From Cristatella mucedo (lineage: Eukaryota > Bryozoa > Phylactolaemata > Cristatellidae), in assembly GCA_009760855.2 (NCBI GenBank), contig WPIO01000046.1, positions 2,227,501-2,291,500 on the forward strand: a stretch of DNA of 64,000 nucleotides. The letters run 5' to 3'. Shown piece after piece: positions 1 through 64,000 of the stretch. The notes beneath the pieces were generated by a model. The model saw only the letters and a list, made by a program, of their open reading frames with translations. It was not told the DNA's origin and searched no databases. Every line of letters begins with the position of its first letter. Position 1 is the stretch's first letter. A program made the position numbers and the translations under genes.

Positions 1-695
1 AGTGGCTTGTAAAAAATTTAACTAGCTCTTTAGTTCTGTCTCGGCTTGATTATTGTAATTCCCTTTTGGCTGGGCTGCCCAAGAAAGCTATTAGGCCACT
101 GCAGCAGACTTTGACTATGGCTGCAAGGCTAGTCTTTAAGTCCCAGCGGTTTGAGCATGTGTCTCCTATGCTAAAAGAGCTAGGATGGTTGCCGGTGGAG
201 CAACGGATACAGAGCAGAGCTCGTACCCTGACCCACAAGGCCCGCCACGGCTTGGCTCCTCCATACCTAGCTGAACTGCTGCACCAGTTTCAGCCTCTTT
301 GCACCCTCAGGTCCTGTGTGGACAATACATTAGCTGTCCCATTCCTCTGCTTAAAGACAGTTGGCGACAGAAGCTTTGGCTCTGTAGGTCCTAGACTGTG
401 GAACTCGCTTCCACAATTCTTACGCAACGACAACTACTCTCCGACTGCCGATTATGGCACATCCTTTTCAGCGGTCCTGAGCTGCTACTTCTATGCTACG
501 CACTACCTCAACTGCTCTCCTGACTCTGCTATGCTTCCCACTTTCTCTTTGTTGCGTGAGACGAAGTCTATTGGCTACCGAATTCGTACCGAAAGCCGCA
601 TAGGCTGTGAGTGCGCTATACAAAACTCTCCTGCGTAACACCCACATGGCCTTTATGACATTGTGGAGTTACAGACGGAGATACATTACATCACA
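1..695 (+). mobile_element. LINE family B, 3' end of a 5'-truncated copy
   Basis: The frame from 66 to 638 shows the end of a CR1/L2-like retrotransposon ORF2: PLQQTLTMAARLVFKSQRFE, ELGWLPVEQRIQSRARTLTH and RLWNSLPQFLR. The nearly identical text recurs at 58435-59490, and decayed copies at 22160-23640 and 24690-25905. All end near a gttacagannggagatac motif. The window edge cuts the copy. Confidence 0.85.
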
Positions 696-2640
696 TTACA
701 TAACAGTGGCTGGGTTGAACTAAAAAATGTCGGGGTTAACGGGTTTCTAGCTGCATGGTGGTGGTTTAAAGCAAAGTCAGCCACGGCTACGCAATATTTG
801 GTCCTGCACAGAGCCAGCTGCCGGCTAGCAGAACAGCGCATCTGTCTCTCATCCTTGTGTAATCACTGTTGAATTGCACGCAGAGCTATCTTTGAGCTAG
901 TGCATTTCATTGCTGTCTATTTCGGAATGATGCATGCAATCCCACTTATCCCAAGCAGAGCCACTACAGAAGTAGACCGTTCTAAGTGAGAGGTGTTTTG
1001 ATGTTGAAAATTCCCTATTTCGTTTCATTTCTGTGTGTTCTCATTTAAGTAAGATTAAAACTGAATGCACTAATAGTTTCAAAGCTGTTAACCTCACAGC
1101 TCTTGCCCTTGAATGGAGGTCAGCTCTCATGTTGCACTTGTATGGTAGTATACGTTTCGGACGATTCTGTTGTATATGAATTGTATATGTGTGTGTATGC
1201 CTGTGCCAGCGTGCGTGCTCGCGCGAGTGTGCCCGTGAGTGTCCTGTGTGTAATACAATGCTGAGCACTCTCTGAAAAACTGGTGTCCTTCAAGTGGGAT
1301 GAATAAATGTCGGGTTCTTGTGTTACATTATGCAATGAGAAGAATAAATGCTGCAGATACATGCCTTGACTTTAGTTGAAAACCTTGGTTCATTGAATAA
1401 ATATCATAGATTAAAGATACCGGATGGTTTCGTATGTATAGGCTTTAAATCACTTTCAATTATGTATTTATATTCTGGAGTCGCAAGTTCAGGGCTGCTG
1501 CATATTCACATCACCTGCGCCTTCTCAAAGTGTTATAGTATGTAGACCTAAAATATTGAGATTGTGATTCCCAAGCCAGGGATGATCAATTGTGCAGGCA
1601 TGCTTCTGCCTGCAAGCTTTCTCAGACGCTTAGATGTAGACGAAAAATAATATGATTTTTAGTAACAAGGTGTTAACACGTGCAGTCGGCTATTAACTGT
1701 GCACTGATTATTAAAAATGTGGCAGCTATGTAGTAGCAATCAAAGCAGATTGCATGTAATAAGAAACATTAACCGATACTGTCACTATTTAACTTTTAAG
1801 AGCATGTGTTAAAGTGTTCATTTCAAGATTTTCACGAATTAAGTCAGTCAAATATTTCGGCCTTGACACGCGAAAACAATGTCAAGGTCCATCCCTCTTT
1901 ATGTGTTGTAAGTACACCGCTGGTAGTGAAACTGGTCCATATAGGTATATGCAGTATAACCTCTCTAAATCCATAACCTCTCTATATTCATAGAAGATTT
2001 TCTAAGTGACAATTTTTCCGGGCATAATGCATAACTTCCTCTGACCCTTATGAGTGTAGCTTTTTTAAACTGTACTTGCACTCAGCTTTTGGTTTTCCCT
2101 TCATAATGAAGCAAAATGGACTCTTTCCTGACCAACGAAAATTAGTGTGCATTAGTCGTGTTATTTGTCAAATCTTATTTAGTGTTGGAAGTTGCTTTCC
2201 TTCACTTATTTGATAGTTTGCTGAAAACAGCATGCACAGAGCCCTGTCGCTGGTGTCACGTGACTACATGCCACCTTTAGTATTTATGAAAACCGAATCT
2301 TTATCCAGGCACATTCCAAGTCGCTGCAAGAGAAGCAGTAGCCAAGTGTCAACGGCAAGCGAGGCAGCGAGATAGAAAAGGACTATGAAGGCTTCAGCCC
2401 CTCTTGGAAGGCGACCCGAAAGTTTCGTACTGCAGCCATGCTGCCCGGTGTACTTCTTTAGAGGTGCAAAGCTTCAGTGTCGTACCGATTCAGGGCGTTT
2501 TTCCTAGAGAGGGCTAGTCACTTTCTCTTCTTCTAGATGAGGCTAAATAAGCCTGCATGGCTGACTGCTTTTGTTCGGCTGCTAATAATTGCCCTTGAAC
2601 GTCGACGACGAAAGAACTTGAAGCGAGAAGAAGAGAGAGG
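696..2640. other. Unassigned AT-rich sequence upstream of the first placed GCKR exon
   Basis: No recognisable coding exon or repeat, apart from short purine/pyrimidine runs. The missing 5' GCKR exon(s) could lie here or before the window. Confidence 0.4.
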
Positions 2641-2668
2641 AAAGAGGAGCAGCTGCCACTGCCCGGAC

Positions 2669-3630
<962 letters not shown>

Positions 3631-4339
3631 GTGCAATAGTGCCAATATATATGTTCGTGTGTGCGTGTGTGTAAGCCATTCTCAGACGAATTGTAGGAAG
3701 GACTCGTACAAGCTAATTTCACTACTGGAAGTTCGTACCCCTATGATGTGACTGCCATATTTGCTCTCAGAGGTTTTCCTAGGCTTGATTGAGTCGAGCT
3801 GACCCCGAGCATGGCTCGAGCGCACCTCGATCGTGCGGCTCTGAGCACCACCGAGGCATTCGTTCAACTACCGATTTTATTGCAAGCAGCATGTAAAACA
3901 ATTCTAGGCGGGGAATTAGAAAGGATAAGGTTAGGGCACATGCTGGTCACATTGAGGAGGGCTTCTGACCAGAAGCAGGCTGAAAGCAGGCAGTGCCTCG
4001 GATACATACAGTCGATTTTTATCGAGTTTGCAGTCGCTGCAGTGTTGGCTGAAGGGCACAGTTCACACTCTGAAATTGCCTTCTGAGGAGCTTCTGGCCT
4101 TCTTTTTGAAAAAAGATCTTGTATTTAACTTTTGTCAAAAATGTTTACCGTGAAATAACCGCACGTGCAAAAACTTTGACTAGCTGAGTCCAGGTTTGTG
4201 TATGTGCAGACATATCGTCAGAGCGTTGAGCACTAAATGTATTTGCACCACACGTATCCCCGAAATTTCAAGCGATCAACTTAAGCAGAATAGTATGCTC
4301 AACTTGTCCGAATTATTACCATTTATAAAGCAGGGACTA

Positions 4340-4640
4340 ACCTGAGCTTCAGTTCCCATTCTCCCAAAGGCTGAACTTCACTACGGACTGACATCACGAC
4401 GTCCCCAGACTTAAAGGCATTTCAAAGGAAGCTAAAAATATACCTGCTCCTCACAACTCTTGCTGTAAGTGTGGATGGTATTTTGTATACTTATACGTGC
4501 TGAAATTGCTCTTGTTATCACCAATCGATTGACATGCCTCCATTTCAGCCCGTGTAACTGCCTCGAAAAAGAAACTTAATTCTACTAGGGCACTTTGCAA
4601 ACGTTTTATTAATATTATTATTATTATTATTATTCGTGGT
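4340..4640 (+). mobile_element. LINE family A-like 3' fragment
   Basis: The frame near 4395 gives SPDLKAFQRKLKIYLL, the family A C-terminus (elsewhere SPDLTTFKKNLKTHLF), and the segment ends in an (ATT)n tail at about 4606-4635. Confidence 0.65.
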
Positions 4641-4659
4641 CAGACTCACAATGCCAACA

Positions 4660-4760
4660 GATGGCATTCGTGGTTCATTTCCTTGGGTCTTAGCCTGTGG
4701 GTAAGGTGCTCACTCTTCACGACCCAGATCGTGGGTTGTTCAAGTCTATATGAACATAAT
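4660..4760 (+). mobile_element. tRNA-derived SINE fragment (head)
   Basis: The segment gtcttagcctgtgggtaagg, then tcacgacccagatcgtgggt, resembles the tRNA-like heads at 8705 and 17930. The B box is degraded (gggttgttcaag). Confidence 0.5.
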
Positions 4761-4788
4761 ATTATTATTATTGTGGTTTTCCATTTAG

Positions 4789-41809
<37,021 letters not shown>

Positions 41810-41990
41810 CGCCTGCTTAAAATTACGCCGCGCCTGAGCAGCTCGAATGTAGTCGCGGCACTTTACAAAGAATATATATGAGCGGACAGCAAAAACGGAG
41901 AGTCTCGTTGCCTCTTCACAAGCTTTTATGTGGATCGTGAGATGTCGCGATACTTGGTTTCCGACTCCAGGGGGCAGGTGGTAAGGCCTG

Positions 41991-41992
<2 letters not shown>

Positions 41993-42058
<66 letters not shown>
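41993..42058. repeat. (AT)n(GT)n(AT)n microsatellite
   Basis: Alternating purine-pyrimidine block: AT run, GT run, then a short AT run. Confidence 0.95.
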
Positions 42059-43810
42059 CAGATTGTCAGAAATGAAATTAGTAGCATTTATTCCAATGTC
42101 GAGTATTACTATCAAGGGTTTCTACTGAGAGTAGTACTTGCAGGCCCATAGCTAACAACTTGTTCGTGAAGGTGCTAAACTTGAGCTTTTGACATGGGCA
42201 TGACCCGAAGTCACCGGAGGCGTCAAGTCAGACACCCTATTTCTTGCCCTGATAGCTCAGCAATCTAAGAGCATATGTGCTCTCTTCTAATTCGCCGAAT
42301 GTATACATGAAATAGTTTACTATTTCGATATTTTAAACTCTCAAAGAGGCTGCTTCCTTATTAGCTACGGCAATGATATCGAAATTTAAAAGTATGATAA
42401 GGCGTAAATAGTCCAAAGTAGTTAAAATAAATTTTAGCAAAAAGTGGTTGTCAAAAAGGAAGAAACGGAAGTTGCGGCCGGAGCACTAGCAATTTTCAGC
42501 ATGCGAAAACGATGATTCCTATCTGGCCGCACAGCAGTGTCTGAAAGCTACGGAAAGTTGAAGCGATGCGGCTGAATGCCGTAGATCCTTAGCCTTGTTA
42601 CCACGGTCGTTATCAATCTATCAGGCCTGTTTCACACTATATAGATCGGGTTTTTAAAACACTTTACGCAATTTCGTAGCTGGAAGCCATCAGAAAGGCT
42701 CGGAAGCCCTGAAAAACGTCTCCACGGGAATGTCAATTGTGTTTGGCTCACCTCCAGCGAGGTGGCCACTGTTGGAGGAGGCAGGCGCTGAAGCTGTGAA
42801 GTCGTGCGACCCCCCCCCCCCGAAAGGGGGCTCTTCACCACCCGACGAAAATATATTAATGTCGCAAAGAAAAAATATCAGCTACAAAAAAACCAGAATC
42901 GTCGCGCCACCCCGGAGCACTCTCCAGCTCCTCTAGAAAAAAATTGCTGGATTAACTCAATTTTTTGATATCCTTAAGCTCTGAGCCTGAGGCTCGAACC
43001 CAGATGCCTCTTTAGACTCGATCAAAAGATAAAGGGCAAGGAGAATGTGATTATTCTTCGTTTCGGAAGACTGGAGCTGTACCTAGAAGGCACGTCATTT
43101 TATTTAGTTCGATCTAAAACTGCAACTCTCATTCCACGGAGCATCTCACTGCAATGTGCATCCGTTGTTCGCTTTCGATCGACGGCAATGCATGGCAATC
43201 GATAGCTGTAGCCCGGAAAACTACGGAAATCTATGACGGTCTGTTACAATTAGTCATAAAGCTGATGGGAGAAGATCAACTTTTCTTGAGTATTACAGTA
43301 TTAAGAGTGCAACCGTATCCTTTCAACCATCGCGAACCTACAATCGAGGGCAATGCACGGCAATCGAGGCAATGGCCGTCTTCTGCAGCATATATTTTTA
43401 ATTTAGAATTCCCTTCTAATACCTAAATATGAAACCCTAAGACTTAAACTCTGAACCAAAAGACTCAAACCAAAAATACAAAATCTAATCGGCAAGCCAT
43501 AAGCCGTAAACCCCAAAACATACACCCATTAAATACTAAACGCAAAATCCTAAGCCCTATGCTAAAAAAGATAACTAAAAAGATTTTTATTTAACGTGTG
43601 TATAAAAACATACGCTGGTGACAATGCTGAACAGCCTTCGATGAGCACTGCATCCACAGCAGATCTGATATCACTACATGAAGAAACGACGCCGCACTAG
43701 CAGGTCAGGTCATTTGGCTCCGGTACCTGGCGAATCGGCCGACTTAAGCTATATTTAATTGCGAAGGGCTGGGTCATGTTTCCTACCTCCTGCTGTGCAT
43801 CGGCCTGCGT

Positions 43811-43945
<135 letters not shown>

Positions 43946-44882
43946 TTTTCGAGAATTTCGTGGATAACACTGAACTTGATGAGCAGTGATATCATGCGCC
44001 TGCGAATTAAGCTGCGTAAAATCTCCTACTGGCGCTTGGCGTCGCGGTCCGATTCACGCCAACGAGCTCGCGACCCCCTAATAGAGGTTAGTAGGATAGC
44101 GCTAGAAACGTGTATACATAGCTCGGCATTTGGTTACAGCGCTTGGCAAGCGGTGGGATACGCCTCTTTTACCGCGAGCGTTCGACGTTGCGCCCGAACG
44201 GGCACGTCTACGATCAAGGGTTGGATACTAATGCGAGTATTTCCGTTGAACCGCGGCTTGCTGGACTCAGGTGCCCTGAGTTGGGACTAGTTGGCATGGG
44301 AAGTTGGACCGTAAGCTGCAGCTTCGATTAAACTTGCGGCGTAGGGACGCTTACGTAAGTCAGCCGGAGAAGTCGCCCACGGCGAGCCTGGCTCGTGAAC
44401 AAGTAGCGGGTGGTAGCGGCGGCGGCCAAGCTGGCGAAGCGCCTCGCTTTACCCATGGAGCTGGCGACGGCGAAGGTCGCTCAGGCGACCGGAAGCCAGC
44501 GCAGACGAAAGCGAGCTCAGCAGCAGCAGCAGCCGCCGCCACAGCAGCCAGGCAGCGCTGAAAATTGGTTTGCCTCCGCGTTTCTCCGCAGAGCTGGTGG
44601 GTTTCGACTGGCAAACGTTGCGTAGCGTTTCTCCGACGAAAAGCCCGAATCCGTAGCGCGGCGGCTGAAGGACTAATAAATCGCTGGCAGACGAGCCTCA
44701 GGCAGGAAGACTCCGATACATTGCGACGCTTAGGCATGAAGGCACCTCGAAGGACGGGCGCGCCAAGTTTTTGAGGAAGCGCAGCCAGCGGCTAGTGAGC
44801 CGGCTCTTCTGCGATAGCAGAAACGACGTTGACGAATGCGTTTTGTACTCAGGCTAGGTTCTGTTGGCTGGGACAGGACGGC

Positions 44883-45545
44883 TGTAATGTGTTACGGGTC
44901 ACTGGCTAGGCCGGGGGTCTGACCTATGGCATGTGCGGTGACGTGAGGTAACCGGGGCTATTGGGTAGGAAAAGTTGGCCGAGTAAGACGCCGTGTTGGT
45001 GGCTCGCGGTCACGCCGAGTTATGCACCTGGATGGTTGTAGGCGTGGTCCGGCGATGTCAAGGCCCGAGCGGAGCTGGATAGCAAGCTCGTTGTTGCGAT
45101 TTGTATATTCCGCGTTCCCCGTGTAGCGTATTCGTGACCCCACCCCCGTGTGTTGGCCTCTTTCGGCGGAAGCACTCGACTGCGGTGGACGTCGACTCTG
45201 AGTAGTCAAGCAGTTACTCAGCTTGCTGGGTCTTGGACGGCGTACGCTCGTACTGTTGGATTCGGAGTCGGTACAACGGCAGGACTGCGGAAGCCGACTG
45301 ACCAGCTAACACGTTTGTTCGCGCTTGCTGCGTCGTCTTGCACCCCTATAGCGTACTTTGTTTAGGACCCTCCCTGTAGACTTGTTTAGTTCCCCTGTTG
45401 TTGATTGTGCATGCGTTATTATAAAGATGTTAAACCTGACGGCAGCTCGTCTTACCCTAGCTCAGCGACATGGTGAGCGGCAACGTGGCCGGAGTATGGC
45501 GGGGCTTGGCGGGAAATAGCCTCTGACCCCCGGAACTCGGTTACA
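44883..45545. mobile_element. Possible LTR (solo or partial)
   Basis: Begins TGTAATGTG and ends CGGTTACA, so the ends are a TGTAA...TTACA inverted pair, inside a GC-rich island unlike its flanks. An internal gttattataaagatgttaaa near 45417 could be a polyadenylation or TATA-type signal. No target duplication, primer-binding site or second LTR was found. Nearby open frames are not identifiable as gag or pol. Confidence 0.3.
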
Positions 45546-46379
45546 GTTTCTTAAAAGAGTTTTTGGCCGAATGTGACTCGCTCGCCGAAGGGAAACGGTT
45601 TACGCCTGGCATCGCGTACTCCTCGGTGAAGCAGAGATCGCCGACGCGGACCTGCCGACCGCGGCAGGCTGCCTCCGGCTGGCGGTAGTCGTACGATAAT
45701 GTTGGTGTTTGACAAGCCGAACCTCAGGTCACGCATAACCTGCGCCGCGACGAGATGCGCTCGAGTTTGGAAACGACTTCCGGCCGGCAGATGCGACTAC
45801 GCGCGGCGGACACTGCACTGTGCCAGACACGTTCGTAAACGCGCTCGATGTTGATCGGCGCCTTCACCTCGTTAGGGGTGGAACGATGAAGGTTCCCAAG
45901 GTTTGTAAGATCGGAGCTCCTGGCATCACGTGGGGTTTCCACTGAGCCACGGGGAGCCTGACCGGGCGCTGCTGGCTATTGCTTCAGTAGTAGTGCCCTA
46001 CGAACAGGTCCATACAATCGTCTTGGCGAGTGTTTGCATGGAGTGTGGGGATAGCGCTAAACTAGGCTCGCAGCGACACCGTGCGGTAGTTTGAGAAGAG
46101 AGTTTTCAGTAGATCCCTTATTTGTGCTTGGTATCTCGGTCCAGTTCTCGTCAACGAGCTCACCCTGTGCATACGGCTCCACTGTAGAGGAAGTAAAAAG
46201 CGGCGCCGGCTCCCAGTCGCTCAGCGGAAACAGTCTGTACAGTCTGCCAGCGTAAAAACACCCAAGGTAAAAAAAATATCGAATCGACAGCAAGTAGCAG
46301 ACGCAGAAACAGCTATATTGGCCCGGAGGTGTGGGCCAGCTGACGACCTTGGAAAATTATAGAAGCAGACGTACATGTC

Positions 46380-46545
46380 AGCTGATCAAACGGCCTAATT
46401 TATATAGCGGTAGAAGAGTGCCTTGGCAACTATCGCCTCGCTTGCAGCAGGCAATAAAGGATTGCGTGCTGCAGGACTCGAACCCGCGACCGGGTCGTGT
46501 AGAGCCAGCAATTTACCCCTATGGGCTACGACCGAGTCAACAGGC
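46380..46545 (-). mobile_element. tRNA-derived SINE
   Basis: Reverse orientation: head with tcgaacccgcgaccgggtcg (B-box complement) and the 3' end agctgatcaaacggcc. Confidence 0.75.
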
Positions 46546-48106
46546 GGCTTGCCATGGCAACGGGCGGCTAGTCACATCGCAACCTGAGCAGTTCATTCAG
46601 GCTTGTGGTTTTCAGTACACAATTGAATAATAGAGAGAACGACTGACTTATAAAATTGGGTCAAGCTTACGAATAATGCGTGTCGAGTAGTGTTGCATGA
46701 AGTATTTCGGTTGTTTTTATTGAAAAATTCAAAATGTATGCAAACAGTTCAAAAAAGTTATGCTGGTGTGCATTATAGGAGGTTATGCAGTAATTTCAGT
46801 AAAATAAATAATTGGTTTGACAGGTATGCATGTAGAGAGGGTATGCGTGCAAAAATATTAACACACACACACACCCAGATATGCGTGTGTGAATGTATGT
46901 ATATACAGTCAGCCCCTGACTTGCGAAATATAGACAGGTACCTAAAAACCTGTCATATTTATGAACAATAAATAGCAAAGCCACTACAAACGAGGCATAT
47001 CGGCCTCGGCGGTTGTGAGTTAGCAGCATGGCATGCCACAAAACAGTATAGAAAAACTCACGGTCACAGCGAAGGAGGTGCAGCTGATTCATCGTGCCTG
47101 ATCTGCAAACTACTACAGTCCACCGATTGCTGGTCATTGGGGCCCTCTATTTCAATGGAATGAAAGGCTCTATTCGATTCGAAAGTGCAAGCTTGCTTGC
47201 TGTGTGCTCCTGCAGTGCCCGGAACTCGGTAAAATGAAAGACGAGCAATTCGCGAATTTCTATTTGGTAATCGAGGTCTCGCTAAACAGCTTCAAGATTA
47301 GAGTGAAATACCGAAAAGCAACCATGAAAAATAGCGCAGCCTACTGCAGCTTTCCGGAACTACCATGTAATATCAGCAGCTGGCCTTGGTCCTGCTCCCA
47401 CAGCACTGGTCGAGGCGCTGCCGGTTGTTCGCAGTAGTAGCTGCACAATGTCGGCGGCACAGCTTCCTGTGCACATAATGCGGCAAAGGCAGACAGCTGC
47501 GCCAAGCGGCCCGGCCCCCTCTCTGCAATCACGCAGCAGACTGGGGGCCGGTCGGTTGGCTTACAAGCAGCGTTGCACACTCGGCCGAGAATAATAGTGC
47601 AGCGGGAAGCGGTGCAGCACAACATAAGAGGGATCGGCCGGCTCGCCCGATGCTTGGAAGCTTGCACACAATGGCATGTATGCTAAGAAGTGGAAGTCCA
47701 TAGGCTGATAAAAGTAAGCAAGGGGGCAAGTTTCACGCGCGAGTGCATAAATGTGTTCGTGTGTGTGCAAGCCCGTGCTTGAGGGTACGGTGGTAATAAT
47801 GGCAAAAGTATTAACGATAATAACAATAATGATGATGATGTGAATCAAATGAGCTTCGTCGACCCTATGGCTTCAACGATGAGCTTATCTGGCCCCCTCC
47901 AGTATCCACATATACAAGTGCTCGGGATACATCAGCAGGGCTGGTTTGGTCGCGAGGAGGAGTGTGCAGGGAGCAGGCACTTTCCCCCACGAAAATACTC
48001 GAGCAGTAGACTTGAATCGCCCTTCAAAGCAGCCCGCGTAGGTGGCCGCTGGCAGAGGCTGAGCACTGCGGCTCCGGCAGCAGCGGCCAGCAGCAGCTAG
48101 CGTTAT

Positions 48107-48158
48107 CAGCCTCTGGCGAGCGGCAGAGGCATATCCAGCGGCAGCTCGCCAGAGGCTG
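48107..48158. promoter_or_regulatory. 15-bp perfect hairpin in the 3' flank of kinase exon B
   Basis: cagcctctggcgagc at 48107-48121 and its exact complement at 48144-48158, with a 22-nt loop. It starts 63 bp after the exon B stop, so it probably lies in that isoform's 3' UTR. Function is unknown. Confidence 0.5.
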
Positions 48159-48221
48159 CTAATCGGCGGCTTAATAATCCGCGGCACGGCTGTTGATGGC
48201 AGGAGTCATGAGCCAGAAGAG

Positions 48222-62766
<14,545 letters not shown>

Positions 62767-63774
62767 CTGCAGCATTGAAACGAACCGAAGCTATGTGCAG
62801 GCATGCGCCATAAACGCCCTCGCAGCGCCTCGAATTCTGAGGAGCACCGAGGCACCGAGGCAAAGAGCACAGTGGGCAAAGAGCACAGAGAGCGGCAGCA
62901 TGCGTCTGCTGTAGATGTGCATATTTTGGCAGGCCAGAGATGCCCTTTCGATTGCCGGCCAGTGCCCAAGTACTGCAAGCAACGGCTGAGCAACCAATAC
63001 AAGTCTTTTAACGACTCGGCGATGCAGAAAAACATAACAGGCCGAGCAGCTGGCATCAGCTGCCAGCTGCTGCATCGTTGCCATGCCATGCAAGCACCCT
63101 CGGAGCAGCAAGGGCAGATGGGCGAGAGCACTCGAGGCCAAAAAAGGAAAGTAGGAGCAGGCAGGTGATGGGTGACAGGTCGGGGGGGGGGGGAAAGAGG
63201 AATAGCCGAACCTCAACAACAAAAACACCAGCGAGCTGAGCTGCCAGTGGTGGTGGCTGAAGCAAGCTAATTAGGCCAAAACCAAGACCAAGGCCTACAG
63301 AAAAAAAGCAGGCAGCAGCAGCTGTAGAAAAACGTTGCCCTTGCACGCAGGCTTCAGCTGACGCTTGCATGCAAACATCGGCAACAGCGACTCAGACAGC
63401 TAAACGAGAGCAGCGCAAAAGGCGCAACACCAGGCTTTACCTAGGCGTTCGTCTCGGCAGCGGAAAATATCAGTGCTGCTATGGAAACGAATAGCGCCCA
63501 ACTTTGCAGCCAAAGGAACCGAGGAGCACGCAGGCAGCGGAGCGCCGCCGAGTATGGAGGGTGGGGGAAGAGGCGAGGGGTGCCACCACTGCCTCAGCTA
63601 GCTGCCGGCACTGCTTCGCAGCAGTGCACTCCAGCAGCAGCAGCAGCAGGCACCCCCAAGCAGCTACACGAATAGCGGGCCCGACGAGGGACGACAGGGG
63701 GCAGGCGCATGCTGGTGATTTCGTGCATGCGCTCACCGAATAGAATACAGAGAGAGACAGAGACAGAGAGAGAC

Positions 63775-63853
<79 letters not shown>

Positions 63854-64000
63854 GACAGAGACAGAGAGAGAGAGAAAGAGAGAGACAGAGACAGAGAGTG
63901 ACAGAGAGAGACAGAGAGAGAGAGACACACACACACAGAGAGACAGAGAGAGAGACAGAGAAAGACAGAGAGAGAGAGAGACAGAGAAAGAGAGAGAGAG
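62767..64000 (-). other. Kinase intron upstream of the SH2 exon; ends in a GA array
   Basis: No upstream SH2 exon (FLVRE arginine motif) found before the window edge. The end is a microsatellite. Confidence 0.6.
63749..64000. repeat. (GA)n/GACAGA microsatellite running off the window
   Basis: GA repeat interspersed with gacagaga units from about 63749 to the last base. Confidence 0.97.

Noticed and set aside
42195-42260. tRNA-like segment (gatagctcagcaatctaaga)
   Set aside because: It has an A-box look but no B box and no acceptor stem, so no tRNA gene is called.
63433-63480. Possible upstream SH2 exon with donor cctag|gtaaag on the minus strand
   Set aside because: The phase fits, but the translation (DIFRCRDERLG) lacks the SH2 FLVRE motif, so it is probably chance.
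63479-63934. Serine/leucine-rich open frames near the window end
   Set aside because: Translations of the GA/CT microsatellite.

Overview
This is eukaryotic, animal DNA: multi-exon genes with small phase-compatible exons, introns from 87 bp to several kb, many LINE and tRNA-derived SINE copies, and long pure dinucleotide microsatellites. Two protein-coding genes can be assembled by translating exon-sized islands between splice sites; both run off or begin outside what I can resolve. They converge tail to tail.

Gene 1 (+ strand, about 4789-41809) is a homologue of the glucokinase regulatory protein GCKR, a eukaryotic relative of bacterial MurQ etherase with two SIS (sugar isomerase) domains. 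I place 16 exons, including a GC-AG intron and the stop codon. The N-terminal exon(s) and one short internal exon were not found.

Gene 2 (- strand, about 62766 down to 48222) is a Src-family tyrosine kinase: the C-terminal half of SH2, the linker and the whole kinase domain. Its striking feature is two intact, diverged terminal exons (53262-53467 and 48222-48430). Both have the same splice phase, both encode the end of the kinase C-lobe, and both carry a tail tyrosine. The upstream donor at 55470 can join either one, giving two kinases with different C-lobe ends. A perfect 19-bp stem hairpin lies just downstream of that shared donor, and an almost perfect 37-bp palindrome lies between the two terminal exons. 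From memory only: the freshwater sponge Spongilla lacustris has Src-related products named as isoforms SRK1 and SRK4, so a sponge or other early-branching animal is a reasonable guess, not a proven one.

The rest is mostly repeats. LINE family A has a CR1/L2-like reverse transcriptase and a conserved 3' hairpin followed by an (ATT)n tail; there are about 18 copies or tails. LINE family B has at least four copies. A tRNA-derived SINE family has about ten pieces. There is a 913-bp foldback element with a decayed relative, a near-identical LINE inverted repeat of about 850-bp arms, a TIR element in a kinase intron, a possible LTR-like block in a GC-rich island, and a 950-bp hexamer/CTG array. I found no tRNA or rRNA gene and no CRISPR array.
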